The notes below the pieces were generated by a model. The model did not search any database. It was not told the DNA's origin and saw only the letters and a list, made by a program, of their open reading frames with translations. From Roseibium salinum (lineage in GTDB: Bacteria; Pseudomonadota; Alphaproteobacteria; Rhizobiales; Stappiaceae), in the NCBI RefSeq assembly GCF_026240905.1, contig NZ_JAPEVI010000003.1, forward strand, positions 372,001-436,000: a DNA stretch of 64,000 nucleotides, in the 5' to 3' direction. Numbering within the stretch: position 1 is the stretch's first letter; each line of letters begins with the position of its first letter. The position numbers were made by a program, and so were the translations under genes. Shown piece by piece: positions 8,042 through 15,586 of the stretch.

Positions 8042-10333
8042 ATGAACCAGATGGTCACTCCGAAATTCGGTGTTGGCGCCCCGTTGCGCCGGAAAGAAGA
8101 CGAGCCGCTCATTACCGGGCACGGCATCTATACGGCCGACTACAAGCCGGAGGGATGCCTGCACAGCTATGTCGTGCGCTCCGCCATGGCGCATGCGAAA
8201 ATCAGCCTCGGCAATGTCGATGAGATCCGGGCCATGAACGGGGTCCGTATGGTCCTGACCGGGGCGGAGCTGGCAGGGAAAAACATGCCGTGCCAGGGCC
8301 GCCCGAAGCAGATCGACGGCACGAATTTCAAGGCGCCGGATCAGCCGGTCCTGTGTTCCGACGAGGTTCGGTATGTGGGCGATGCGATCGCCTTCATCGT
8401 GGCCGATGACTTCGACACCGCCAGGAACGCCGGCGAAATGCTGGAGGTCGACTACGATCCGCTGGACGTGGTGGTCGGCATCGAAAACGCTTCGGCGCCG
8501 GATGCAGTGAAGGTGTGGCCGGAATTCGGAACCAACGTCGCCTTTACCTATGGCCAGGGGGATGAGAGCAAGACGGAAGACGCCTTTGCGGAGGCGGACA
8601 GGGTCGTTTCCATCGACCTCGTCAACAACCGCGTCGTCGCCAATTACATGGAGCTGCGCGGCGCCGTGGCCGAGTTCGATGGCGACCGCTTCAGGCTGAC
8701 GCTTGGAACCCAGGGCGGCCACGGCATGCGCGATACGATCTGCAGCATCCTGGACCTCGACCACAGCAAGCTGCAGGTGATCACGCCGGAAGTCGGCGGC
8801 GGGTTCGGCACGAAGATGTTCTGCTATCGCGAATACCCGCTCACGATGATGGCCGCCAGGGAACTCGGCAGGCCGGTGCGGTGGGACGGAGAGCGGATGG
8901 AGCATTTCGTCACCGATGCACATGGCCGGGACAACCTCACCCATGCGGAACTGGCACTGGACGCGCAGGGCAAGATCCTGGGCCTGAGAGTGCATGTGAA
9001 AGCGGCCATGGGGGCCTATCTGCACCAGTTCGGCCCGTTCATTCCCTTCGTGGGCACGTCCATGTCCTCCGGCCTTTATGACATTCCCGCCCTGTTCGCG
9101 AAGGTCGAGGGCGTCTACATGCACACGGTTCCCACCGACGCCTTCCGCGGCGCGGGGCGGCCCGAGGCTGCCTATCTCATCGAAAGGCTGATCGAAAAGG
9201 CCGGTGAGGAAACCGGGATCGGATCGATCGAAATCCGCAAGCGCAATTTCATCAAGCAGCAGCAACTGCCCTACACCACGCAGACAGGCCGTCTTTACGA
9301 TACCGGCGACTTTGCCGGGCACCTGGACAAGGCTTTGGAAGTGGCCGACTGGGAGGGTTTCAAGGAGCGCCAGGAGGAAAGCGACAGGCAGGGCAAGCTC
9401 CGCGGCATCGGCATCTGTTCCTATATCGAGGCCTGCGCCTTTCCGGGCAGCGAAGAAGCCACGCTTGAACTCGGCGACGAAGGCAATCTCACGCTTCTGA
9501 TCGGCACGCAAACCAATGGACAGGGCCACGCGACCGCCTATAGCCAGGTGGTAGCGGAACTGTTCGGCGTGACGATCGACGACATCCAGGTCATCCAGGG
9601 CGATACCGACAGGGTGCGCCAGGGCGGCGGCACCGGCGGGTCACGCTCGATCCCGCTCGGCCTGCCCTCGGTGCGCGATGCCAGCATGGCGCTGGTGAAG
9701 AAGGTCAAGGAACTGGCCGCAGACCGGCTGGAAGCCGGGGTCGAGGATCTGGAGCTTGAAAGCGGCGTCGTCCGCGTGGTGGGAACCGACCGGCAGATCA
9801 CGCTGGCCGAAATCTCGGCGGCGGCCGGCGAAACTCTGGCGGCCACGGAAGAGGTCAAGCAGAACGAGGCGACCTATCCGAACGGCACTCATATCTGCGA
9901 GGTGGAGGTCGATCCGGATACCGGCGACGTTGCCTTGGTAAACTATGTCATCGTCGACGATTTCGGGGTCACGGTGAACCCGTTGCTGCTGGCCGGGCAG
10001 GTTCAGGGCGGCGCGGCGACTGCAATCAGCCAGGCCTTGTGCGAACACACGGTCTATGACGACGACGGGCAGCTTTTGACCGCCTCCCTACTGGACTACC
10101 GGCTGATACGCGCGTCGGATCTGCCGGACATCCATTTCGAGACCCGCAACATCCCGTCCACGACCAATGCAATGGGCATCAAGGGGGCGGGGGAAGCCGG
10201 TACCATCGGCGGCTGCGCCGCTGTGATGAACGCGGTGCAACGGGCCCTGAAAGACGGCGCCGGCGTCACTGAAATCATCGACATGCCGGCAACGCCGCTG
10301 AGGGTCTGGGAAGCCATCCAGGCGGCGCGCTGA
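8042..10333 (+). CDS. Xanthine dehydrogenase family molybdopterin-binding large subunit
   Basis: 763-residue protein with the aldehyde oxidase/xanthine dehydrogenase a/b-hammerhead domain (about 20-130) and molybdopterin domain. Cofactor motifs GGGFGTK (about 255) and DAFRGAGRPEAAY (about 365) are present, as is the C-terminal KGAGEAGTIGG with the catalytic glutamate. The active-site loop is RGAGR, like form II CoxL, not the CSFR of true CO dehydrogenase. The FAD (CoxM) and 2Fe-2S (CoxS) subunits are not in this window, although they usually flank the gene. Substrate unknown: an aldehyde, purine or N-heterocycle is possible. Confidence 0.88.
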   Translation: MNQMVTPKFGVGAPLRRKEDEPLITGHGIYTADYKPEGCLHSYVVRSAMAHAKISLGNVDEIRAMNGVRMVLTGAELAGKNMPCQGRPKQIDGTNFKAPDQPVLCSDEVRYVGDAIAFIVADDFDTARNAGEMLEVDYDPLDVVVGIENASAPDAVKVWPEFGTNVAFTYGQGDESKTEDAFAEADRVVSIDLVNNRVVANYMELRGAVAEFDGDRFRLTLGTQGGHGMRDTICSILDLDHSKLQVITPEVGGGFGTKMFCYREYPLTMMAARELGRPVRWDGERMEHFVTDAHGRDNLTHAELALDAQGKILGLRVHVKAAMGAYLHQFGPFIPFVGTSMSSGLYDIPALFAKVEGVYMHTVPTDAFRGAGRPEAAYLIERLIEKAGEETGIGSIEIRKRNFIKQQQLPYTTQTGRLYDTGDFAGHLDKALEVADWEGFKERQEESDRQGKLRGIGICSYIEACAFPGSEEATLELGDEGNLTLLIGTQTNGQGHATAYSQVVAELFGVTIDDIQVIQGDTDRVRQGGGTGGSRSIPLGLPSVRDASMALVKKVKELAADRLEAGVEDLELESGVVRVVGTDRQITLAEISAAAGETLAATEEVKQNEATYPNGTHICEVEVDPDTGDVALVNYVIVDDFGVTVNPLLLAGQVQGGAATAISQALCEHTVYDDDGQLLTASLLDYRLIRASDLPDIHFETRNIPSTTNAMGIKGAGEAGTIGGCAAVMNAVQRALKDGAGVTEIIDMPATPLRVWEAIQAAR

Positions 10334-10379
10334 AGACGGCGATATGGCCGGCCTGAGAGTGATGACAACCCTTCGGACG

Positions 10380-10498
10380 TCGTCCCGGACGGAGCGAAGC
10401 GCAGATCCGGGATCGGTGAGCCGAGATCTGTCGGATTGAAGGAAGGTGGCTTCTGGCTCTCCGATCCCGGCTCGCGCTGCGCTTGGCCGGGATGACGA
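10380..10498. repeat. Dispersed inverted-repeat element, copy 1
   Basis: About 118 bases with imperfect inverted arms: the left arm contains CAGATCCGGGATCGG and the right arm CCGATCCCGGCTCGCG, ending GGCCGGGATGACG. The same unit occurs twice in tandem at 18524-18643 and 18718-18837. It sits just after the molybdopterin hydroxylase gene and before the converging SbmA-like gene, and may act as a transcript end. Confidence 0.7.
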
Positions 10499-10568
10499 CG
10501 GAGGCGATGTACTTGGTCAACAACCGAGGCCGGCGACTTCGCCGGCCTTGCCGATTTCAATACGGATA

Positions 10569-11582
10569 TCATTCCGCCGGCAGGGGCGCCGGCTCGCCGC
10601 CGCTGCGCTCGTAGTCCCAGATGTTTTCCTCAAAGGCGCGCAGGCGTTTGTAGACGGAAATCAGTTCGACGATCGTCGTCCAGGCGTTGACGAGATATTG
10701 GAAGGAACTTTCCACACGCCCGAAAGCCCGGACGATCTGTTGCATCACGCCGAGGGTAATGGCGCCGGAAACGATGGTCGGGGCCAGGGCGACATAGGGA
10801 ACCAGAACGGTCGCCTGCAGGTAGGACCATTTGGCTACATCGAAGTAGAGGTAGTGAAAGAACAGACGGAAATAGTTGCGGCGCACATGGCTGTAGAGTT
10901 CGACCACGGACGGGGGCGACGCGCGCTCTTCGTTGTCTTCGCCATAGACCAGCTCCTTGCGGTAGGCGGCCTCCACCTTCTGGTTGTTGAATTCAAGGCC
11001 CGGCAGCTTGACCCCGACGGCCGCGAGCAGGACCGTTCCGGAGGCGGCGGAAAGCAGGGCGACGTAGACCAGGGAATGGTCTATCGGGCCGATCCAGGGC
11101 AGTACGGTGACATGTCTCGAAAGGTCCCACAGAAGCGGGAGGAACGCGATGAGAGTCATGATCGATCGCATGAACGATACGCCAAGGCTCTCCATGATAC
11201 GGGCGAACCGCATCGTATCTTCCTGAACGCGCTGAGAGGCCCCTTCGATATGGCGCACGACGTGCCAGTGAGCCATGTAGTAGTCGTTCATGGCGGTTCG
11301 CCAGCGGAAGATGAAATGCTTGATGAAGAAATCCAGCACCACGGCAATGGCAACATAGAGCGCGGCGATCCAGAAGAACGTCATCAGCTCCGCCATGTAC
11401 TCGTCGAAGGTGATGCTTCCCGGTTCCGCCAGGGCTCTCTGGATGAGGTCGTAAAACGAACCGAACCATTCGTTGATATCGACGTCCAATTGAACCTTGT
11501 ACCAGGTCACCCACAGGATCAGGACGGATCCCGCCCAGGCCCACAGGAACCACTTGCGGGATTTGAAAAACGAACGGAACAT
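10569..11582 (-). CDS. SbmA/BacA family peptide transporter, short form
   Basis: 337-residue membrane protein strongly resembling E. coli SbmA from about SbmA residue 100 onward: FRWRTAMNDYYMAHW, HIEGASQRVQEDTMRFA, GVKLPGLEFNNQ and VEAAYRKELVYGEDNEER are all recognisable. SbmA/BacA import peptides such as microcins and nodule defensins by a proton-driven mechanism. The first 70-90 residues of SbmA, including early membrane segments, are absent; MFRSFFKSRK runs straight into the helix before NEWFGSFYDLIQ. The ATG is good and no upstream frame restores the missing part, so this looks like a natural short form. No ATPase domain is present. Confidence 0.88.
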   Translation of the reverse strand: MFRSFFKSRKWFLWAWAGSVLILWVTWYKVQLDVDINEWFGSFYDLIQRALAEPGSITFDEYMAELMTFFWIAALYVAIAVVLDFFIKHFIFRWRTAMNDYYMAHWHVVRHIEGASQRVQEDTMRFARIMESLGVSFMRSIMTLIAFLPLLWDLSRHVTVLPWIGPIDHSLVYVALLSAASGTVLLAAVGVKLPGLEFNNQKVEAAYRKELVYGEDNEERASPPSVVELYSHVRRNYFRLFFHYLYFDVAKWSYLQATVLVPYVALAPTIVSGAITLGVMQQIVRAFGRVESSFQYLVNAWTTIVELISVYKRLRAFEENIWDYERSGGEPAPLPAE

Positions 11583-11937
11583 GGCGCACTGCCTCTCGAA
11601 TCGGAGTTCCCGGGATTATAGGTAGACGCAGGTTCAATGGGAGAGGCCCGGCCAGGTTTTGAGACAGTTGTGAAGAGATTTTGACGGGTTAATCTCGAAA
11701 CCCGTGCAGATATACGGACGAGGACGGCAACAACATCGAGTAGGCAGTGGTTAGTTATTGGTGTAGGCGTGCCTTCACTCAATCTTCTGGTGTAAAAATC
11801 TCCTTCTCATCTGTATTTTCACGCGCACGAAACGGCTGCCCATGTCGGCCGTGAGCGCACTTTGCGGCTCCCCGTGATTTTCCGGTCCGGCGGTCACGGG
11901 ACAAGGTTCAAATGCCGGTCCAGCAGACGAGTGCATC
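11583..11937. other. Divergent promoter region between SbmA-like and EamA genes
   Basis: 355 bases between divergent genes, slightly AT-richer in the middle. It must contain both promoters, but I could not assign -35/-10 boxes with confidence. No gene is seen. Confidence 0.35.
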
Positions 11938-12936
11938 ATGACGACCGGCATCAGATCCGAAGCAAACGCCCAGCCCGCACCGGCCGGGATGACCCGGCAT
12001 GCCCCGTTGCTCGGCATTTCACTGAAACTTGCCTCGACGCTGATCTTTTTCGTCATGGCAGCCTCGCTGAAGATTGCCGCCGAAACCGTGCCGATCGGAC
12101 AACTGGTGTTCGCCCGCAATTTCTTCGGACTGTTTCCGGTGCTGCTCATGGTCGGCCTGCGCGGGGAACTTGGACTGGCCTTCCGGACGAAGAACCCGAA
12201 AGGGCACCTGACGCGGTCGGCCATCGGGCTCTCGGCCATGGTCTGCTCTTTCACCGCGCTCTATCTGCTGCCCCTGCCGGATGCCACGACCATCGGCTTT
12301 GCGACGCCGCTGGTGGTGGTCGTGCTGGCCTTCTTTCTCCTGGGCGAACCGGTGCGCATCTATCGCTGGAGCGCCGTTGTCGTGGGGTTCGTGGGCATTC
12401 TGGTGGTCCTGTCGCCGCATCTGGGCGAAGGAGACCTGGACAGCACGGCGACGCTGGGAGCGCTGCTGGGTCTTGCCGCTGCCGTCTTCGGGGCGCTGGC
12501 CATGATAGCCGTGCGCAAATTGTGCGAGACGGAGCGGACCTCGACGATCGTCACCTGGTTTGCCGGAGCATCGACAGTGATGTCCCTGTTGACCGTGCCT
12601 TTGGGGTTTGTGCTGCCGGGGCAGGCATGGATCATCCCGGATTTGGAGATGGCGGGCCTGCTGATCCTGATCGGTCTTGCCGGCGGCGTCGGCCAGATCC
12701 TGCTGACGCAAAGCTATCGCTTCGCCGATGCCTCGACCATCGCACCGTTCGACTACGTCAACATGCTGTGGGCGATCATCGTCGGCTGGTTGATCTTTTC
12801 CGAAACGCCCGTTCCGGAAGTGGTCGTCGGGGCCGCCATCGTGATCGCGGCCGGTGTCTTCGTCATCTACCGTGAACACAAGCTCGGCCTCGACCGCACC
12901 AAGGCGCGCCGCGCCTCATCGCCATCGAGGTCCTGA
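11938..12936 (+). CDS. DMT superfamily transporter, EamA type
   Basis: 332-residue inner-membrane protein with ten predicted hydrophobic segments in two EamA repeats (first about residues 24-150, second about 165-300). It ends with a basic tail. It differs from the EamA protein at 3206 but shares the PLPDATTIGFATP / FADASTIAPFDY signature seen in riboflavin/S-adenosylmethionine-type exporters of alphaproteobacteria, so the solute remains open. An internal ATG at 11989 is an alternative start. A hairpin terminator follows at 12941. Confidence 0.85.
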   Translation: MTTGIRSEANAQPAPAGMTRHAPLLGISLKLASTLIFFVMAASLKIAAETVPIGQLVFARNFFGLFPVLLMVGLRGELGLAFRTKNPKGHLTRSAIGLSAMVCSFTALYLLPLPDATTIGFATPLVVVVLAFFLLGEPVRIYRWSAVVVGFVGILVVLSPHLGEGDLDSTATLGALLGLAAAVFGALAMIAVRKLCETERTSTIVTWFAGASTVMSLLTVPLGFVLPGQAWIIPDLEMAGLLILIGLAGGVGQILLTQSYRFADASTIAPFDYVNMLWAIIVGWLIFSETPVPEVVVGAAIVIAAGVFVIYREHKLGLDRTKARRASSPSRS

Positions 12937-12940
12937 ACGA

Positions 12941-12959
12941 AAAAGCCGATTTGGCTTTT
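12941..12959 (+). terminator. Intrinsic terminator after EamA gene
   Basis: AAAAGCC-GATTT-GGCTTTT: a 7-bp stem, 5-base loop and T4 run, 4 bases after the stop codon. The same structure could also serve the converging gene that ends at 12988. Confidence 0.7.
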
Positions 12960-12987
12960 CAGGCCACGGTCCCGCCGGCGGTGGACC

Positions 12988-13395
12988 TCACTGCGGCTTG
13001 TACTCAAATGTCTCGAGGGCGCTTTTCGAGCCGTCGGGGAAGACCAGCTGTACGCTGACGGACTGGGTGGAGCCGGCCGGGCGCTCGATATAGGGCTTGT
13101 CCTTCAGAACCGCGTTGGGGTTGGCCGGATCGCACTCGTCCAGTTCCCATTCCTGGTCGAGCGGGCCGCCGTTGACGCCGTAGAAGACGTAGTCGATGCC
13201 GCATTTCCAGGATTCCAGATGGGTGAAATAGACCAGTTCCTGACCCTCCCAGTCGCGGAACGCTACCCAGTTGGCCTTTGTGAGGTCCAGGATCTGCTTG
13301 ATCTGTTCGGGCGGCATGCCTTGCGCGGATGCAGGCCCGCTCGCCGGCAGGAGCATGAGGGCGAGGGAGAAAACGGCGGACTTCAGAAAGCGCAT
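12988..13395 (-). CDS. Exported hypothetical protein
   Basis: 135 residues with a classic Sec signal peptide (MRFLKSAVFSLALMLLP... cleaved after PASA near residue 24), so the mature protein is about 110 residues and periplasmic. Two cysteines (WKCGIDY and DECDPANP) could form a disulphide. The family resembles conserved uncharacterised alphaproteobacterial proteins; I do not recognise a named domain. The Lrp-type gene lies 32 bases upstream on the same strand and they may share a transcript. Confidence 0.75.
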   Translation of the reverse strand: MRFLKSAVFSLALMLLPASGPASAQGMPPEQIKQILDLTKANWVAFRDWEGQELVYFTHLESWKCGIDYVFYGVNGGPLDQEWELDECDPANPNAVLKDKPYIERPAGSTQSVSVQLVFPDGSKSALETFEYKPQ

Positions 13396-13427
13396 GGAAT
13401 GCCTCCGGATAAATGAAAAAACGCGGG

Positions 13428-13664
13428 TTAGAATGCCTTGAAGGTAATGATGGTCTTGGTGTCCTGGATGCCGTCGATCGGGTGCACCTTCTCATTGACG
13501 AAATGGCCGATATCGGCGCCTTCCTCGACGTAAAATTTCACCAGGAGATCATAGTCGCCGCTGGTGGAATAGACTTCGGACGCAATCTCCGCGTCGGCGA
13601 TCGCATTGGCGACCTGGTAGGTCTTGCCCAGCTGGCATTTGATCATCACGAAAAACGGTGTCAT
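13428..13664 (-). CDS. Lrp/AsnC ligand-binding (RAM) domain protein, stand-alone
   Basis: 78 residues forming only the effector-binding RAM domain of Lrp/AsnC regulators (FFVMIKCQLGKTYQVANAI..., then a glycine-rich loop TSGDYDLLVKF and DTKTIITFKAF at the end). There is no helix-turn-helix, so it cannot bind DNA alone. Such stand-alone domains may modulate full-length Lrp proteins. ATG 13664 has GGAG 6 bases upstream; a longer in-frame start at 13718 adds residues without family resemblance. Confidence 0.82.
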   Translation of the reverse strand: MTPFFVMIKCQLGKTYQVANAIADAEIASEVYSTSGDYDLLVKFYVEEGADIGHFVNEKVHPIDGIQDTKTIITFKAF

Positions 13665-13795
13665 GCGGCGCTCCGGACGGTTGGACGTTGCAAATCTGGT
13701 TTCAACGACATCGCCCATCTGATTGCCGCAGTCAATTGCCGAGGCTCCGCGTCGATCCGCGGGACTTGCATTCAGCAGCCAGCCTTGCTAGCAGT

Positions 13796-13900
13796 GCAGC
13801 CGTCTCATGGGGGTGCCCGGCGATCGTCGACCGGGCTGAGAGGCGGGTGGCCAACTCCTTGAACCTGATCCGGCTTGTACCGGCGGAGGGATTTGAGATG
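13796..13900 (+). promoter_or_regulatory. TPP riboswitch (THI element)
   Basis: All conserved THI-box blocks are present in order: GGGGTGCCC (13809-13818), GGGCTGAGAGG (13833-13843), CTTGAACCTGATCCGG (13858-13873) and CCGGCGGAGGGA (13880-13891). The P1 helix pairs CGTCTCA (13801-13807) with TGAGATG (13894-13900). It precedes thiM-thiD, as expected for thiamine salvage. The 3' strand of P1 contains the ATG of a small leader ORF, and the AGGGA block doubles as its ribosome site, so TPP binding should block its translation. Confidence 0.95.
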
Positions 13901-13981
13901 ACGTTCAAAAAGACGCCCGGTGCCTCGCGATCGTCTCGGCGGACCTCCCGCGCTCCGGCCCGTTCAGGAGGTGCCGGATGA
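13898..13981 (+). CDS. Leader ORF between TPP riboswitch and thiM (27 codons)
   Basis: A 27-residue basic peptide frame (MTFKKTPGASRSSRR...) starts with an ATG inside P1 of the riboswitch and ends with a TGA that overlaps the ATG of thiM (ATGA). AGGAGGT for thiM lies inside its 3' end. The GGAGGG of the riboswitch core is 6-7 bases before its ATG. This layout suggests translational coupling from the riboswitch to thiM. The peptide itself is probably not functional; whether it is translated is inference. Confidence 0.5.
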   Translation: MTFKKTPGASRSSRRTSRAPARSGGAG

Positions 13982-14748
13982 CCATCAGCGTTGCCGCGTC
14001 CACCCGCACCCTTACGGCAGAGACGGTTTTCGATCTGCTGGAGCGCGTCCGCCACAAGACACCCCGCGTTCACGCGATCACAAATGCCGTTGCGCAGAGC
14101 TTTACCGCCAACGTCCTGCTGGCGCTGGGCGCTGTTCCGTCCATGACGTTTGCCCGGGAAGAAGTCGCGGCCTTCGTGGCGGGCGCGGATGCCTTGCTGA
14201 TCAATCTCGGCACTCTGGACGAGGCGCGGCGCGAGGCCATTCCGCTTGCCTTCGATGCTGCAAGGACGGCGGGCCGCCCGGTGAGCATCGATCCGGTTTT
14301 CGTCAACCGGTCGCCTGTCCGCTGCACCTATGCCCGTGACCTCATTGCCCGCGGGCCGGATCTGGTGCGGCTGAACGAACAGGAATTGGAAGCGCTGTTT
14401 CCCGAAAGAGCCAACGCTGAAGAGCTGATTGCCGCCGGAACGGTTCTTGCCGTGACGGGGCCGGAAGACAGGATCGAGGGCAGGGCAGAGGATTTCAGGC
14501 TGATGAACGGGCACCCGCTGATGGCACGAGTGACCGCGACAGGATGTGCCGGCGGCGCGGTTCTTTCGGCCTTTGCAAGTGTCGAGACCGATACGGCGCT
14601 GGCCGCCGCCTGCGGCCTGTCGGTGTTCAACATTGCCGGCGAGATCGCGGCCGGGCGCGCCAGGGGGCCCGGAACCCTGGTGCCGGAACTGCTCGACGCT
14701 CTCTACGTGATGAGCCTGGACGACATAAAAGCCCGGCTCAGGGCGTGA
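13978..14748 (+). CDS. thiM: Hydroxyethylthiazole kinase ThiM
   Basis: 256 residues. ThiM phosphorylates 4-methyl-5-(2-hydroxyethyl)thiazole, a salvage step of thiamine synthesis. Recognisable family segments are HAITNAVAQSFTANVLLALG, DALLINLGTLD, the DPVFVNRSP substrate loop and TATGCAGGAVLSAF, which carries the phosphate-binding glycines and catalytic cysteine. Length matches the usual 260. It is the first enzyme gene of a TPP-riboswitch operon and is followed 31 bases later by thiD. Confidence 0.93.
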   Translation: MTISVAASTRTLTAETVFDLLERVRHKTPRVHAITNAVAQSFTANVLLALGAVPSMTFAREEVAAFVAGADALLINLGTLDEARREAIPLAFDAARTAGRPVSIDPVFVNRSPVRCTYARDLIARGPDLVRLNEQELEALFPERANAEELIAAGTVLAVTGPEDRIEGRAEDFRLMNGHPLMARVTATGCAGGAVLSAFASVETDTALAAACGLSVFNIAGEIAAGRARGPGTLVPELLDALYVMSLDDIKARLRA

Positions 14749-14779
14749 GGCTGTTCGGTTTTCATAAAAGGAGATACCC

Positions 14780-15585
14780 ATGACCGCGATCGCGGTGACC
14801 ATTGCAGGGTCGGATTCCGGCGGCGGTGCCGGGATACAGGCCGACCTCAAGACCTTTTCAGCAAACGGCGTCTACGGCGCCAGCGTTCTGACCGCCCTGA
14901 CCGCACAGAACACGCTCGGGGTCACCGCCATTCATGACCTGCCGCCGGACTTCGTCCGGGCGCAGATGGATGCGGTCTTCTCCGATCTGAAGGTGAATGC
15001 GACCAAGATCGGCATGCTGTCGCGCATCGACATCATCGAAACGGTCGCCGAGGGCCTGGAGGCCCATGCGACCGGGCCAGTGGTGCTGGACCCCGTGATG
15101 GTTGCCGCCTCTGGAGACCCCCTGCTTGCCGACAGCGCCGTGGAGGGACTGATTGCCATCCTGATACCGCTTGCCGATGTCATTACGCCGAACCTGCACG
15201 AAGCTGCAAGGATCCTGGAGTGCGAGGTTGCCGCCAGCGAGACGGAAATGCAGGCGCAGGCGGAGCGGCTTTTACGTCTGGGTGCAAGGTCGGTCCTGCT
15301 GAAGGGGGGCACGGCTCGGGTGCGGAGTGCGCGGACCTGTTCCTGGATGGCGGCGGCAATGCCGTATGGCTGCGCGAAAAACGCATCGACACCCGCAATA
15401 CCCATGGCACCGGCTGCACCCTGTCGTCCGCAATTGCCGCCGGCCTCGCCAAGGGACTGGATCTGCAGGGTGCGATCGGGGAGGCGAAGGCCTATATTCA
15501 TGCCGCGATTGTCGCCGCCGATCAGCTTGATATCGGCGCCGGTCACGGGCCGGTTCACCATTTCCATCGCTTCTGGAGTAAGTGA
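14780..15585 (+). pseudogene. thiD: Hydroxymethylpyrimidine (phosphate) kinase ThiD, frameshifted
   Basis: HMP/HMP-P kinase of thiamine synthesis. The N-terminal part ([36 protein letters not shown]) reads in one frame to LLKGG at about 15309. The rest ([15 protein letters not shown] ... [18 protein letters not shown] ... HHFHRFWSK) reads in another frame and stops at 15583-15585. The break is at a run of six G (15304-15309); seven would restore a normal 268-residue enzyme. So it is a one-base deletion or an under-called homopolymer. Without correction the first frame runs on into the next gene and gives an artificial 640-codon frame. Confidence 0.85.
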
Positions 15586-15586
15586 C

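Noticed and set aside
7766..9529. 587-codon minus-strand frame over the molybdopterin gene
   Set aside because: Shadow frame; the opposite strand encodes a clear enzyme with all cofactor motifs.
13732..14850. 372-codon minus-strand frame over thiM
   Set aside because: No recognisable protein features; thiM is complete and preceded by a TPP riboswitch.
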